Origin: an uncultured Clostridia bacterium
GTDB lineage: Bacteria; Bacillota; Clostridia; UMGS1883
DNA: 64,000 bases
Direction: 5' to 3'
NCBI GenBank assembly: GCA_934454525.1
Contig: CAKSFM010000010.1
Location: 41,292-105,291, forward strand
This document shows positions 23,994-31,901 of this stretch, piece by piece. Positions within the stretch are counted from its first letter, which is position 1; every line of letters begins with the position of its first letter. Both the position numbers and the translations under genes were made by a program. The notes under the pieces are model-generated. The model was not told the origin of the DNA and searched no databases. It saw nothing but the letters and a program-made list of their open reading frames with translations.

Positions 23994-25328
23994 ATGAGGT
24001 TAGACGAACTTAAAGGCTTGATGAAGAATTGCGGTATTGCCGGTGCCGGCGGCGCCGGATTTCCGGGATATGCAAAACTTAACGACAAGGCTGACACGGT
24101 TATTCTAAACTGTGCGGAATGTGAGCCGCTTTTCAGGCTTCATCGTCAGCTTCTGCGCCGTTATTCTTATGAAATCATAAGCACTCTTGACGTTATCCGC
24201 GAAAGTCTCGGTGCAGAGCACTTTTATGTGGCTTTGAAAAAGGGTTACGCAAGTACCGCCGAGGCTGTCGAACGCGATATTGCCGCGTTTGAACACGGAG
24301 AAGTAAAGTATCTTAAGGAGGTTTATCCGGCAGGCGATGAGATTATTCTCATAAATGATACGACGGGAAGAGTCGTGCCTGCCGGGGGTCTTCCGATAGA
24401 TGTTAAGGTAATCGTTTATAATGTTGAAACGATTCTTAATACATATCGCGCACTCCATGGTGAAAGTGTGACTCATAAGTATGTAACGGTGGGCGGAGCC
24501 GTTAAAAATCCGCAGACATACTGCGTTCCGCTCGGAACACCGCTCAGCTGTCTTGTTGAGCTTGCCGGCGGAGCAACTGAGGACGACACCGTTCTGCTGA
24601 ACGGCGGTCCTATGACGGGCAATCTCGCCAAAAACGATGATACCGTCAAAAAAACAACAAACGGTGTTTTGGTGCTGCCGAAAACAAACCCTGTTATCGC
24701 GCAGCGTATGCAAAATGTAAATGTTCTGAAAAGACGTGCCATGAGCGCATGCTGTCAGTGCAGAATGTGCACGGATATGTGTCCGCGTCACCTGCTCGGT
24801 TATCCGATTGAGCCGCATATGTTCATGCGCGGCGTTAAAAACGATGATGCGACAAATACCAAAGCATTTCTTAACACTCAGTACTGCTCACAGTGCGGAA
24901 TATGCGAAATGGTTGCCTGTAAGCAGGGGCTTAATCCCAGAACGCTTATCGGCTTTGCAAAAAAAGTGATTCAGAAAAACGGTCTTAAGACCTTTGATAA
25001 AATAGAAGCCGTTCCCCTTGAGGAACGCGATTTCAGAAGAGTGACAACAGCAAGGCTCAGGCAGAAGCTTGACCTTGAGAAATATAATAATCCTTCGCCG
25101 CTCGTTGAGGATGAAATAAAGGTAAAACGCCTTTATATATCCCTCAGGCAAAACATCGGAGCACCGAGTGTGTGCGCGGTAAGCGAAGGGCAAAACGTGA
25201 AACGCGGCGAGTGCATTGCCGACGCGCCTGAAAACGCACTGGGACTGCCTATTCACAGTCCGGTTGACGGAAAGGTGCTTAAGGTAACAGGCGATACAAT
25301 AACAATAGAATCTGCGGAAAGGAATTGA
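23994..25328 (+). CDS. PduS-like RnfC-type flavo-iron-sulfur protein
   Basis: A 444-residue protein. NuoF/RnfC-type N-terminus (CGIAGAGGAGFPGYAKL), an SLBB-like middle, two 4Fe-4S motifs (CCQCRMCTDMCPRH, Cys253-263, and YCSQCGICEMVACKQG, about 303-315), and a C-terminal lipoyl-like barrel (SPVDGKVLKVTGDTITIE). In Pdu systems PduS reduces cobalamin. Here the dehydratase needs no B12, so it more likely carries electrons for the activase or for redox balance across the PduT-type pore; that is inference. ATG 23994 is preferred because ATG 23988 touches the AAAGGGA site. Confidence 0.9.
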   Translation: MRLDELKGLMKNCGIAGAGGAGFPGYAKLNDKADTVILNCAECEPLFRLHRQLLRRYSYEIISTLDVIRESLGAEHFYVALKKGYASTAEAVERDIAAFEHGEVKYLKEVYPAGDEIILINDTTGRVVPAGGLPIDVKVIVYNVETILNTYRALHGESVTHKYVTVGGAVKNPQTYCVPLGTPLSCLVELAGGATEDDTVLLNGGPMTGNLAKNDDTVKKTTNGVLVLPKTNPVIAQRMQNVNVLKRRAMSACCQCRMCTDMCPRHLLGYPIEPHMFMRGVKNDDATNTKAFLNTQYCSQCGICEMVACKQGLNPRTLIGFAKKVIQKNGLKTFDKIEAVPLEERDFRRVTTARLRQKLDLEKYNNPSPLVEDEIKVKRLYISLRQNIGAPSVCAVSEGQNVKRGECIADAPENALGLPIHSPVDGKVLKVTGDTITIESAERN

Positions 25329-25333
25329 CTTAG

Positions 25334-25882
25334 ATGAATAAAGCATTGGGAATGGTAGAATATACTACGGTTTCATCGGGTATGCAGGCGGCAGATTTGA
25401 TTGTTAAAACTGCCGAGGTTGAAATACTTGAAGCAAGTACTGTTTGCCCCGGTAAATATCTCGTAACGTTTGCCGGCGATCTCAGCGCGGTAAGAGCGTC
25501 TATCGATGCATGCCGCAAAAAACTGCCGTCGAGGCTGATTGACAGCTTCGTGCTCGGCAACCCTCATGATGATGTTATTCCGGCAATATGCGGAGCAACC
25601 GATGTGTCGGAGGTTGAGGCGCTCGGAGTGTTCGAAACCTACAGCGCAGCTTCGGCTGTTGTTGCGGCGGATAACACGGTTAAAACATCAATGGTAAAGC
25701 TTATAGAAATAAGACTGGCGCGCGGAATGTGCGGAAAGTCCTATGTTCTTATAACGGGCGATGTTGCAGCTGTAACGGCTGCGATTGAGCGCGCAAAGCG
25801 CGACTGCGGAGATACGGGGATGTTCCTTGACAGCGCCGTTATCCCGCGTCCTGCAAAAGATTTGTGGAAAAACATTTTATAG
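25334..25882 (+). CDS. Tandem-BMC shell protein, PduT type
   Basis: A 182-residue protein with two BMC domains (about 3-90 and 98-180; second begins EALGVFETYSAASAVVAAD). Cys38 in STVCPGKYL is at the position of the PduT cysteine that binds a 4Fe-4S cluster at the trimer pore. It would form a trimer with a metal-centred pore, suited to pass electrons from the PduS-like protein encoded just before it. The start follows the previous stop by five bases. Confidence 0.92.
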   Translation: MNKALGMVEYTTVSSGMQAADLIVKTAEVEILEASTVCPGKYLVTFAGDLSAVRASIDACRKKLPSRLIDSFVLGNPHDDVIPAICGATDVSEVEALGVFETYSAASAVVAADNTVKTSMVKLIEIRLARGMCGKSYVLITGDVAAVTAAIERAKRDCGDTGMFLDSAVIPRPAKDLWKNIL

Positions 25883-25896
25883 AGAGGTGCTTACAA

Positions 25897-27285
25897 ATGT
25901 TGGATGAAAAATATATCAGTCAGATAGTTGAGAACGTTCTCAGCGAAATGGGCGCGCAGACGAGCGAAACAAGGCAGCTCGGCGTGTTTGATGAAATGTC
26001 GGACGCACTGGCGGCCGTATCGAAAGCATACAAGGAATTTCGTTCCTATACGGTTGCTCAGCGTGAAAAAATGATTTCGAAAATCCGTGAGTACACGCTT
26101 AAAAATGCGGCAAAGCTTGCTGAAATGGGCGTTGAGGAAACGGGCATGGGCCGTGTTGAGGATAAGACAATAAAGCATCAGCTTGTTGCTGAAAAAACTC
26201 CCGGCACAGAGGATCTCAAACCCTCAGTCTGGACGGGTGACGATGGTCTTACGCTTATTGAAATGGCTCCTTTCGGAATTATCGGAAGCATAACGCCGTC
26301 AACAAACCCCAGCGAAACGGTTATCTGCAATTCCATGGGAATGATTGCCGGCGGCAATGCTGTTGTGTTCAATCCCCATCCGAACGCAAAGAAAACCTCA
26401 AATGCTGCGGTTGATATGGTAAACCGCGCAATCCTTGAAGCCGGCGGCCCGGAAAATCTTGTTGTATCTGTTAAGAATCCGACAATGAAATCCTCCGATG
26501 AAATGGTTAAATCTCCGCTTGTTAAAATGCTTGTTGCAACAGGCGGCCCCGGAGTTGTTAAAATGCTTCTTTCCTCCGGCAAAAAGGCAATCGGCGCAGG
26601 TGCGGGAAATCCGCCCGTTATTGTTGACGAAACTGCTGACATCAAAAAGGCAGGTGCGGACATCGTTAAGGGCGCAAGCTTTGATAATAACCTTCCGTGT
26701 ATCGCGGAAAAAGAATGTTTTGTTGTATCCTCCGTTGCTGACGAGCTTATCCAAAGCATGCTTGCAAACGGCGCTTACATGGTTAAGGGCGATGATATTG
26801 ACAAGCTTGTTAAGGTTGCACTTGTCGAAAAGGACGGTAAACTTGTTATAAACAAGAAAATGGTTGGCCGCGACGCAGGAAAGTTCTTAAAGGCAATCGG
26901 TATCGATGCCGATCCGCGTCTTATCATCTGCGAAACGGACTTTGACCATCCCTTTGTTCAGACTGAGCTTATGATGCCGATTCTTGCAATCGTACGTGTT
27001 GACAATATCGATCAGGCTATCGAGTACGGCGTTAAGGCTGAAGCAGGCCGCCGTCACAGTGCACATATCCATTCAAAGAATATCGACAATCTTACCCGCT
27101 TTGCGCGCGAGGTTGAAACAACAATATTTGTTAAGAACGCCCCCTCCTATGCAGGTATCGGCGCAGGCGGCGAGGGATACACAACGTTCACAATTGCCGG
27201 TCCGACAGGCGAGGGTCTGACGGCAGCTCATTCCTTTACGCGCGCAAGAAGATGCGTAATGGCTGACGGACTTCACATCGTTTGA
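25897..27285 (+). CDS. CoA-acylating aldehyde dehydrogenase, PduP/EutE type
   Basis: A 462-residue enzyme. Residues 1-18 (MLDEKYISQIVENVLSEM) are an amphipathic encapsulation helix, followed by a linker with KAYKEFRSYTVAQRE. The ALDH core has GIIGSITPSTNPSET, VATGGPGVVK, GAGAGNPPVIVDETAD and catalytic Cys268 in NNLPCIAEKE. It converts propionaldehyde, CoA and NAD to propionyl-CoA. ATG 25897 has AGAGAGGTG upstream; an earlier in-frame start overlaps the shell gene. Confidence 0.95.
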   Translation: MLDEKYISQIVENVLSEMGAQTSETRQLGVFDEMSDALAAVSKAYKEFRSYTVAQREKMISKIREYTLKNAAKLAEMGVEETGMGRVEDKTIKHQLVAEKTPGTEDLKPSVWTGDDGLTLIEMAPFGIIGSITPSTNPSETVICNSMGMIAGGNAVVFNPHPNAKKTSNAAVDMVNRAILEAGGPENLVVSVKNPTMKSSDEMVKSPLVKMLVATGGPGVVKMLLSSGKKAIGAGAGNPPVIVDETADIKKAGADIVKGASFDNNLPCIAEKECFVVSSVADELIQSMLANGAYMVKGDDIDKLVKVALVEKDGKLVINKKMVGRDAGKFLKAIGIDADPRLIICETDFDHPFVQTELMMPILAIVRVDNIDQAIEYGVKAEAGRRHSAHIHSKNIDNLTRFAREVETTIFVKNAPSYAGIGAGGEGYTTFTIAGPTGEGLTAAHSFTRARRCVMADGLHIV

Positions 27286-27310
27286 TTAACTCCCGAAAGG
27301 AATGATTTGA

Positions 27311-27658
27311 ATGCAGGCACTCGGAATGATCGAGGTATACAGCTTCACAACGGCGCTTGTAACGGCTGATTTAATGGCTAAGGCTGCCGATGTGAGCATC
27401 ATAGCGTTTGACAGAAACCGTCCGATAAGGACGGACGTTCCGGCGCCTCTTGTAATGGAGGTAAAAATAGAAGGTTCATCGTCGGCGGTCAAGGCAGCAA
27501 TCGAAGCAGGCAAAGCGTATGCCGAGGGTGAGGGTAAATATATAACATCGCACGTTATATCACGCCCCGATGACCAGACCGAAGCGATGGCGTACCTCAA
27601 TGATATAAATCGTGACAAATACAACAAGAAGCTCGGAAAGAGAGGATTTAAAAGATGA
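27311..27658 (+). CDS. BMC-H shell protein with insertion and C-terminal tail
   Basis: A 115-residue BMC-domain protein: QALGMIEVYSFTTALVTADL, an enlarged loop around FDRNRPIRTDVPAPLV (about 36-52), KAAIEAGKAYAEGEGKYITS, then a basic tail (NKKLGKRGFKR). The loop inserts before the central strand and may change the pore. AAAGGAATG precedes the ATG. The stop overlaps the next start by ATGA. Confidence 0.88.
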   Translation: MQALGMIEVYSFTTALVTADLMAKAADVSIIAFDRNRPIRTDVPAPLVMEVKIEGSSSAVKAAIEAGKAYAEGEGKYITSHVISRPDDQTEAMAYLNDINRDKYNKKLGKRGFKR

Positions 27659-27936
27659 AATCAATCGGAATACTCGAAATCCAGGGTCTTGTTGCAGCGA
27701 TAAGCGGCTTGGACGCAATGCTTAAAGCGGCGCAGGTGCGGATTATTCATTCGGAAAAGCGCCTCGGCGGAAGACTTGTCACATTTGTGGTGATGGGTCA
27801 GGTTTCAGCCGTTAAGGCGGCTGTTGAAGCCGGCATGGCAGAGGCGGAAAAGCTCGGAACTGTTTACGGCTGTGAGGTTATCGCAAACCCCCATGAGGAG
27901 CTTATGAAGTTTTTTGATACAGAGGTAGATGAATGA
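27655..27936 (+). CDS. BMC-H shell protein
   Basis: A 93-residue BMC-H protein: KSIGILEIQGLVAAISGLDA, RLGGRLVTFVVMGQVSAVKA and CEVIANPHEELMKFF. More divergent than the PduA-type pair at 23046-23691. It is translationally coupled on both sides by ATGA overlaps. Confidence 0.92.
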   Translation: MKSIGILEIQGLVAAISGLDAMLKAAQVRIIHSEKRLGGRLVTFVVMGQVSAVKAAVEAGMAEAEKLGTVYGCEVIANPHEELMKFFDTEVDE

Positions 27937-28568
27937 TGGATATAAAAGAAATTGAAAGCATTGTCCGCAGGGCGGCAAGCGAATATGTAAACCAGGGCGA
28001 AGTGAAAATCGGTGTTTCTCAGCGTCATATCCACCTTTCGAGGGAGCATCTCGATATCCTTTTCGGAAAGGGTTACGAACTTACGAAGAAAAAACAGCTC
28101 ATGGGGCGCGAATATGCTTCGGAGGAACTTGTAACGCTTGTAGGTCCATCGCTCAAGGCGATTGAAAGAGTGAGAGTGCTCGGCCCCGTAAGAAAGAACA
28201 CGCAGGTTGAAATCTCAAGGACGGACACTTTCATCCTTAAGGTCAGTCCTCCGGTTCGTCCGTCGGGTCATATTGAGGGCAGTGAGAGAATCGTTGTTGT
28301 CGGTCCTAAGGGCAGCATATATTTAAAAGAAGGCGTTATAATCGCAAACAGGCACATTCATCTGACGCCCGAATATGCGGCGGCTCATGAACTTAAGGAC
28401 GGCGATTACGTTGATGTTCTTTGCCACGGAAAAGAAAAAACAACGAAGTTTTACGATGTGCAGATAAGAGTGCGCGATGACTTTAACGTTGAAATGCATA
28501 TTGACACTGACGATGCAAACAGCGCCGGACTCAGAAACGGTGATATGGTAACGCTTATAAAAAAATAA
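27933..28568 (+). CDS. pduL: Phosphate propanoyltransferase PduL
   Basis: A 211-residue PduL. Two zinc-binding His motifs are seen (GVSQRHIHLSREH and IANRHIHLTPEY), with VLGPVRKNTQVEISRTD and PPVRPSGHIEGS between them. The N-terminal helix (DIKEIESIVRRAASEYV) serves as an encapsulation peptide. It turns propionyl-CoA and phosphate into propionyl phosphate and recycles CoA in the shell lumen. No propionate kinase gene lies in the window. Confidence 0.96.
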   Translation: MMDIKEIESIVRRAASEYVNQGEVKIGVSQRHIHLSREHLDILFGKGYELTKKKQLMGREYASEELVTLVGPSLKAIERVRVLGPVRKNTQVEISRTDTFILKVSPPVRPSGHIEGSERIVVVGPKGSIYLKEGVIIANRHIHLTPEYAAAHELKDGDYVDVLCHGKEKTTKFYDVQIRVRDDFNVEMHIDTDDANSAGLRNGDMVTLIKK

Positions 28569-28583
28569 ATAAGTACATTATAT

Positions 28584-28616
28584 GAGCGGTAAATTGGTAT
28601 ACGCAATTTACCGCTC
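28584..28616 (+). repeat. 12-bp inverted repeat between pduL and the regulator gene
   Basis: A perfect 12-bp stem (28584-28595 with 28605-28616) around a 9-base loop, 23 bases before the regulator start. No T-run follows, so it is more likely an mRNA stability hairpin, a weak attenuator or an operator than a full terminator. Confidence 0.6.
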
Positions 28617-28639
28617 GTTGGATATAGGGAGGGAAAAAC

Positions 28640-29401
28640 TTGTTTGCCATAGAAAGACAGAAAAAAATAGTTGAGCTTCTGCGCGAAAACGGCGCGGTTC
28701 AGGTAAGTAAACTAAGCGCTGATTTTAATGTCGCGGAGGAAACCGTCCGCAGGGATCTTGAGAAGCTTGAAAAACAGGAGCTTTTGCTCAGAACACACGG
28801 CGGAGCGGTTCCTGTTGACGATAATAAGCATGAACCGTCGCTTGAAAAGCGCAAAAAGCTTAACGTTGCCGGTAAGGAACTGGTGGCGCGCGCCGCGGCG
28901 GAACTTGTCTCTCCCGGCGACACGATTTTTCTCGATGCGTCAACGACTACCTTTTATATAGCGCGCGAGCTTAAGACGATGAGGAACATCACCGTTGTCA
29001 CAAATTCGCTCGAAACCATTGCCGAGCTTTCCGGCTGCACCGATATACGTGTTATCGGAACGGGCGGTCTTGTCGGCGGCAGCCGCTCTTTTGTCGGCAG
29101 TCTTGCTGAGTCGGCAGTCAGAGAAAACTATTTTGCAAACAAGCTGTTTTTCAGCTCGCGCGGCGTAACCGCCGGGGCAGGGATTCTTGACAGCAACGAG
29201 CAGGAATGTGCGATGAAAAAATGTATGATTGAAAATTCGCAGACGAAAATATACGTGTGTGAGCATACAAAGATTGACCGCGTGGGTTTTGCAAAGCTGG
29301 CATCATTTGATGATATCGATTACTTCGTGTCGGAAAAAGCGCTTGAGCCGCATTGGGAAAAACGGCTCGAAGAATCGGGTACAAAGCTAATTTTGGCATA
29401 A
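28640..29401 (+). CDS. DeoR family transcriptional regulator
   Basis: A 253-residue DeoR-type protein: N-terminal winged helix (ERQKKIVELLRENGAVQVSK, then VAEETVRRDLEKLEKQELLL and RTHGGAV) and a C-terminal sugar-phosphate-sensing domain (DTIFLDASTTTFYIA, FFSSRGVTAGAGILD). A TTG start at 28640 has GGGAGGG upstream. At the end of the GRM locus it is the likely regulator of the operon, probably answering to a phosphorylated sugar such as fuculose 1-phosphate; inducer and sites are inferred. Confidence 0.92.
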   Translation: MFAIERQKKIVELLRENGAVQVSKLSADFNVAEETVRRDLEKLEKQELLLRTHGGAVPVDDNKHEPSLEKRKKLNVAGKELVARAAAELVSPGDTIFLDASTTTFYIARELKTMRNITVVTNSLETIAELSGCTDIRVIGTGGLVGGSRSFVGSLAESAVRENYFANKLFFSSRGVTAGAGILDSNEQECAMKKCMIENSQTKIYVCEHTKIDRVGFAKLASFDDIDYFVSEKALEPHWEKRLEESGTKLILA

Positions 29402-29447
29402 ATTCGACTGTTTCGGCTGAATTTGCCAAGAAATTTTTCAAAAACTA

Positions 29448-29476
29448 TTGACAAGCCGTCTTATATGTGGTAAATT
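29448..29476 (+). promoter_or_regulatory. Promoter of the rpmG-secE-nusG operon
   Basis: TTGACA (29448-29453), 17 bases, TAAATT (29471-29476). Confidence 0.75.
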
Positions 29477-29548
29477 AATAATACCTCGCTGTGAAGGTTT
29501 TTTTTATGTGCAATGAAGGCGGGTAAATTTTTCTCGGGAGGCGCAGTT

Positions 29549-29698
29549 ATGAGAGTTAAAATCACAATGGCGTGCACAGAGTGCAAGCAGCGTAATTACA
29601 ATACTATGAAAAATAAGAAAAACGACCCTGACAGAATCGAAATGAACAAGTATTGTCCTTTCTGCCGCAAGCACACGCTGCACAAAGAATCTAAGTAA
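29549..29698 (+). CDS. rpmG: 50S ribosomal protein L33
   Basis: A 49-residue L33 with both zinc pairs (MACTECKQRNY and YCPFCRKHTLHKESK). GGGAGG lies upstream. The rpmG-secE-nusG order is the usual one in Bacillota. Confidence 0.96.
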   Translation: MRVKITMACTECKQRNYNTMKNKKNDPDRIEMNKYCPFCRKHTLHKESK

Positions 29699-29713
29699 TA
29701 GAGGGTGAATATA

Positions 29714-29929
29714 ATGGGAGAAACCGTTAAAAAAGAAGGATTTTTCGCCCGCGTGGGGAAGTCGTTTAAAGCCACTAAATCGGAATTGAAAAAAGTCGTT
29801 TGGCCGACAAAAAAGCAGCTTTTTAACAATACTGGTATTGTTATTGCGGCTCTTATCATTGTCGGACTGATTATCTTCGGTCTTGATTCGCTCTTTATTT
29901 CACTCAGCAATTGGTTGATTTTGAAATAA
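29714..29929 (+). CDS. secE: Preprotein translocase subunit SecE
   Basis: A 71-residue SecE: amphipathic region with KATKSELKKVVWPTKKQL, then one membrane helix (IVIAALIIVGLIIFGLDSL). It is the small clamp subunit of the SecYEG channel. ATG 29714 has AGAGGGTG upstream; a GTG at 29705 lies inside that site. Confidence 0.95.
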   Translation: MGETVKKEGFFARVGKSFKATKSELKKVVWPTKKQLFNNTGIVIAALIIVGLIIFGLDSLFISLSNWLILK

Positions 29930-29959
29930 GGGAGGAAGGGCGAGTCTGCCCGGCAAATT

Positions 29960-30487
29960 ATGAGTGCAGAATTTAAGTGGTATGTTGCCCACACTTATTC
30001 GGGGTATGAAAACAAGGTTAAGGACAGCATAGAAAAAACCGTTGAAAACCGCAATCTGTCAAATCTTATCGCGGAGGTTGCAATCCCCACGGAGGAAACG
30101 GTTGAGGAAAACGAAAACGGTGTAAAGAGAGCTGTTTCGCGCAAAATTTATCCCGGATATGTGTTTTTGAAAATGGTTATGACTGATGAAAGCTGGTATA
30201 TTGTGCGCAACACGCGCGGCTGTACGGGTTTTGTCGGTCCGGGAAGCAAGCCTGTTCCCCTGTCTGACAGTGAGGTTGAGCGCATGGGCGTTGAAACGAG
30301 CGTACCCGACATCGGAATTAATGTCGGTGACACGGTGCGCATAACCGACGGCAGCATGGAGGGCTTTATGGGTGAGGTTCTCGAAATAAATGCCGAAAAA
30401 CGTAAAATAAACGTTATGGTAACAATGTTCGGCGGCAGAGAAATGCAGGTAGAGTTTGATTTCTACCAGGTTGAGCCGCTGGATTGA
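29960..30487 (+). CDS. nusG: Transcription termination/antitermination factor NusG
   Basis: A 175-residue NusG: N-terminal NGN domain (EFKWYVAHTYSGYENKVKDS, KIYPGYVFLKMVM, RNTRGCTGFVGPG) and C-terminal KOW domain (GDTVRITDGSMEGFMGEV). The ribosome binding site GGGAGG (29930-29935) is 24 bases from the ATG, but a GGGC/GCCC hairpin (29938-29951) between them would bring it to about 10 bases. Confidence 0.96.
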   Translation: MSAEFKWYVAHTYSGYENKVKDSIEKTVENRNLSNLIAEVAIPTEETVEENENGVKRAVSRKIYPGYVFLKMVMTDESWYIVRNTRGCTGFVGPGSKPVPLSDSEVERMGVETSVPDIGINVGDTVRITDGSMEGFMGEVLEINAEKRKINVMVTMFGGREMQVEFDFYQVEPLD

Positions 30488-30520
30488 TTAGGATAATAGG
30501 CAGTTATGCTTGTTATATAG

Positions 30521-30549
30521 GTGGGAGGGTATTTTCCCGCTAACACCAC
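30521..30549 (+). promoter_or_regulatory. Putative L1-binding mRNA element ahead of rplK
   Basis: GTGGGAGGG and TAACACCAC bracket a small GGG/CCC hairpin. The same layout recurs ahead of rplA at 31014-31042. This resembles the 23S rRNA-like site by which L1 represses the L11-L1 mRNA; family identification is from memory. Confidence 0.6.
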
Positions 30550-30577
30550 ATTTTTTTCTCTAAGGAGGTGCAAAACC

Positions 30578-31003
30578 ATGGCTCAGAAAATTGAAGGTTA
30601 CATCAAATTGCAAATTCCCGCAGGAAAGGCTACACCGGCTCCTCCGGTAGGTCCGGCGCTCGGTCAGCACGGCGTAAACATTGTGCAGTTCACAAAGGAA
30701 TTTAACGAAAGAACCGCAAAGGACGCAGGGCTTATTATCCCTGTTGTTATCACTGTTTATGCGGACAGATCTTTCTCGTTCGTAACAAAGACTCCGCCGG
30801 CAGCAGTCCTTATTAAAAAGGCTTGCAAGATTGAAAGCGGAAGCGGCGTGCCGAACAAAACAAAGGTTGCTCAGCTTAAGAAAGACGATCTTCGTCAGAT
30901 CGCCGAAACAAAGATGCCTGACCTTAATGCTGCAAGCATTGAAGCTGCTATGAGCATGATCGCAGGTACTGCAAGAAGCATGGGCGTAACCGTCGAGGAA
31001 TGA
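30578..31003 (+). CDS. rplK: 50S ribosomal protein L11
   Basis: A 141-residue L11: GYIKLQIPAGKATPAPPVGP, ALGQHGVNIVQFTKEFN and the C-terminal rRNA-binding IAGTARSMGVTVE. AAGGAGGTG lies 8 bases before the ATG; the in-frame start at 30521 covers the leader and is rejected. Confidence 0.98.
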   Translation: MAQKIEGYIKLQIPAGKATPAPPVGPALGQHGVNIVQFTKEFNERTAKDAGLIIPVVITVYADRSFSFVTKTPPAAVLIKKACKIESGSGVPNKTKVAQLKKDDLRQIAETKMPDLNAASIEAAMSMIAGTARSMGVTVEE

Positions 31004-31013
31004 TTCAAAGAAA

Positions 31014-31042
31014 GTGGGAGGGGGAAAACCCCGGTTAACCAC
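31014..31042 (+). promoter_or_regulatory. Putative L1-binding mRNA element ahead of rplA
   Basis: GTGGGAGG, a GGG-AAAA-CCCC hairpin and GTTAACCAC, the second copy of the element found before rplK. It ends three bases before the AAGGAGG site of rplA, so bound protein would block initiation. Confidence 0.6.
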
Positions 31043-31056
31043 AAGGAGGTAACAGT

Positions 31057-31749
31057 ATGAAACATGGTAAGAAATATATGACCGGCGCAAAGCTTATTGA
31101 AGCCGGTAAGCAGTATGACGCTGCCGAAGCTCTTGACCTTGTTGTAAAGACTGCAAGCGCAAAATTCGATGAAACAATTGAATTTCATGCAAAGCTTGGC
31201 GTTGACTCGCGTCACGCCGATCAGCAGGTAAGAGGCGCTGTCGTTCTTCCCAACGGTACAGGTAAGAAGGTTCGCGTACTTGTTTTCGCAAAAGGCGAAA
31301 AGGAGAATGAAGCAAAGGCTGCAGGCGCTGACTATGTCGGTGCGGAAGAATACATCGAAAAGATTCAGAAAGAAAACTGGCTTGATTTCGATGTTGTTAT
31401 CGCAACTCCCGATATGATGGGCGTTGTCGGAAGAATTGCAAGAATCCTCGGACCTAAGGGTCTTATGCCGAACCCTAAGGCAGGTACGGTAAGCATGGAT
31501 GTTGCAAAGGCTGTAAACGATGTTAAAGCAGGTAAGATTGAATACCGTCTTGATAAGACAAATATCATTCACTGCCCCATCGGCAAGGCTTCTTTCGGCG
31601 CAGCAAAGCTCAAGGAAAACTATGATGTTCTCGTTGCGGCTATTATGAAGGCTAAGCCGGCTGCTGCAAAGGGTCAGTATGTTAAGAGCATTTCCGTTGC
31701 CAGCACAATGGGCCCCGGAATAAAGATTAACAGCGCTAAGCTCGTTTAA
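31057..31749 (+). CDS. rplA: 50S ribosomal protein L1
   Basis: A 230-residue L1: MKHGKKYMTGAKLIEAGKQY, GTGKKVRVLVFAKGEKENEA, GRIARILGPKGLMPNPKAGT and SVASTMGPGIKI. It is the stalk protein and the likely autorepressor of rplK-rplA. AAGGAGG precedes the ATG. Confidence 0.98.
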   Translation: MKHGKKYMTGAKLIEAGKQYDAAEALDLVVKTASAKFDETIEFHAKLGVDSRHADQQVRGAVVLPNGTGKKVRVLVFAKGEKENEAKAAGADYVGAEEYIEKIQKENWLDFDVVIATPDMMGVVGRIARILGPKGLMPNPKAGTVSMDVAKAVNDVKAGKIEYRLDKTNIIHCPIGKASFGAAKLKENYDVLVAAIMKAKPAAAKGQYVKSISVASTMGPGIKINSAKLV

Positions 31750-31789
31750 TTCAGTTATCGGGCGGATAAACCGCTTGATTATATATTTT

Positions 31790-31862
31790 CCATAGACAGC
31801 AGGCAACCGTAAGTCCTGCCGAGGAATTTTTTCCGAAATGCCGGGATTCTTTGTGTCTATGG
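31790..31862 (+). promoter_or_regulatory. Ribosomal protein L10 leader
   Basis: The closing stem CCATAGACA/TGTCTATGG (31790-31798 with 31854-31862) surrounds the conserved core AGCAGG...GTCCTGCCGAGG, the L10 leader signature. It precedes rplJ-rplL. L10(L12)4 binds such leaders to control this operon. Confidence 0.85.
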
Positions 31863-31880
31863 ACAGAGAATCCCTTTTAT
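31843..31880 (+). terminator. Attenuator overlapping the L10 leader
   Basis: GGGATTCT/AGAATCCC (31843-31850 with 31867-31874) followed by TTTTATTTTTT. Its arms cross the closing stem of the L10 leader, so the two folds exclude each other, a layout for attenuation of rplJL. Confidence 0.7.
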
Positions 31881-31901
31881 TTTTTATTGTGAGGTGAGAA
31901 T

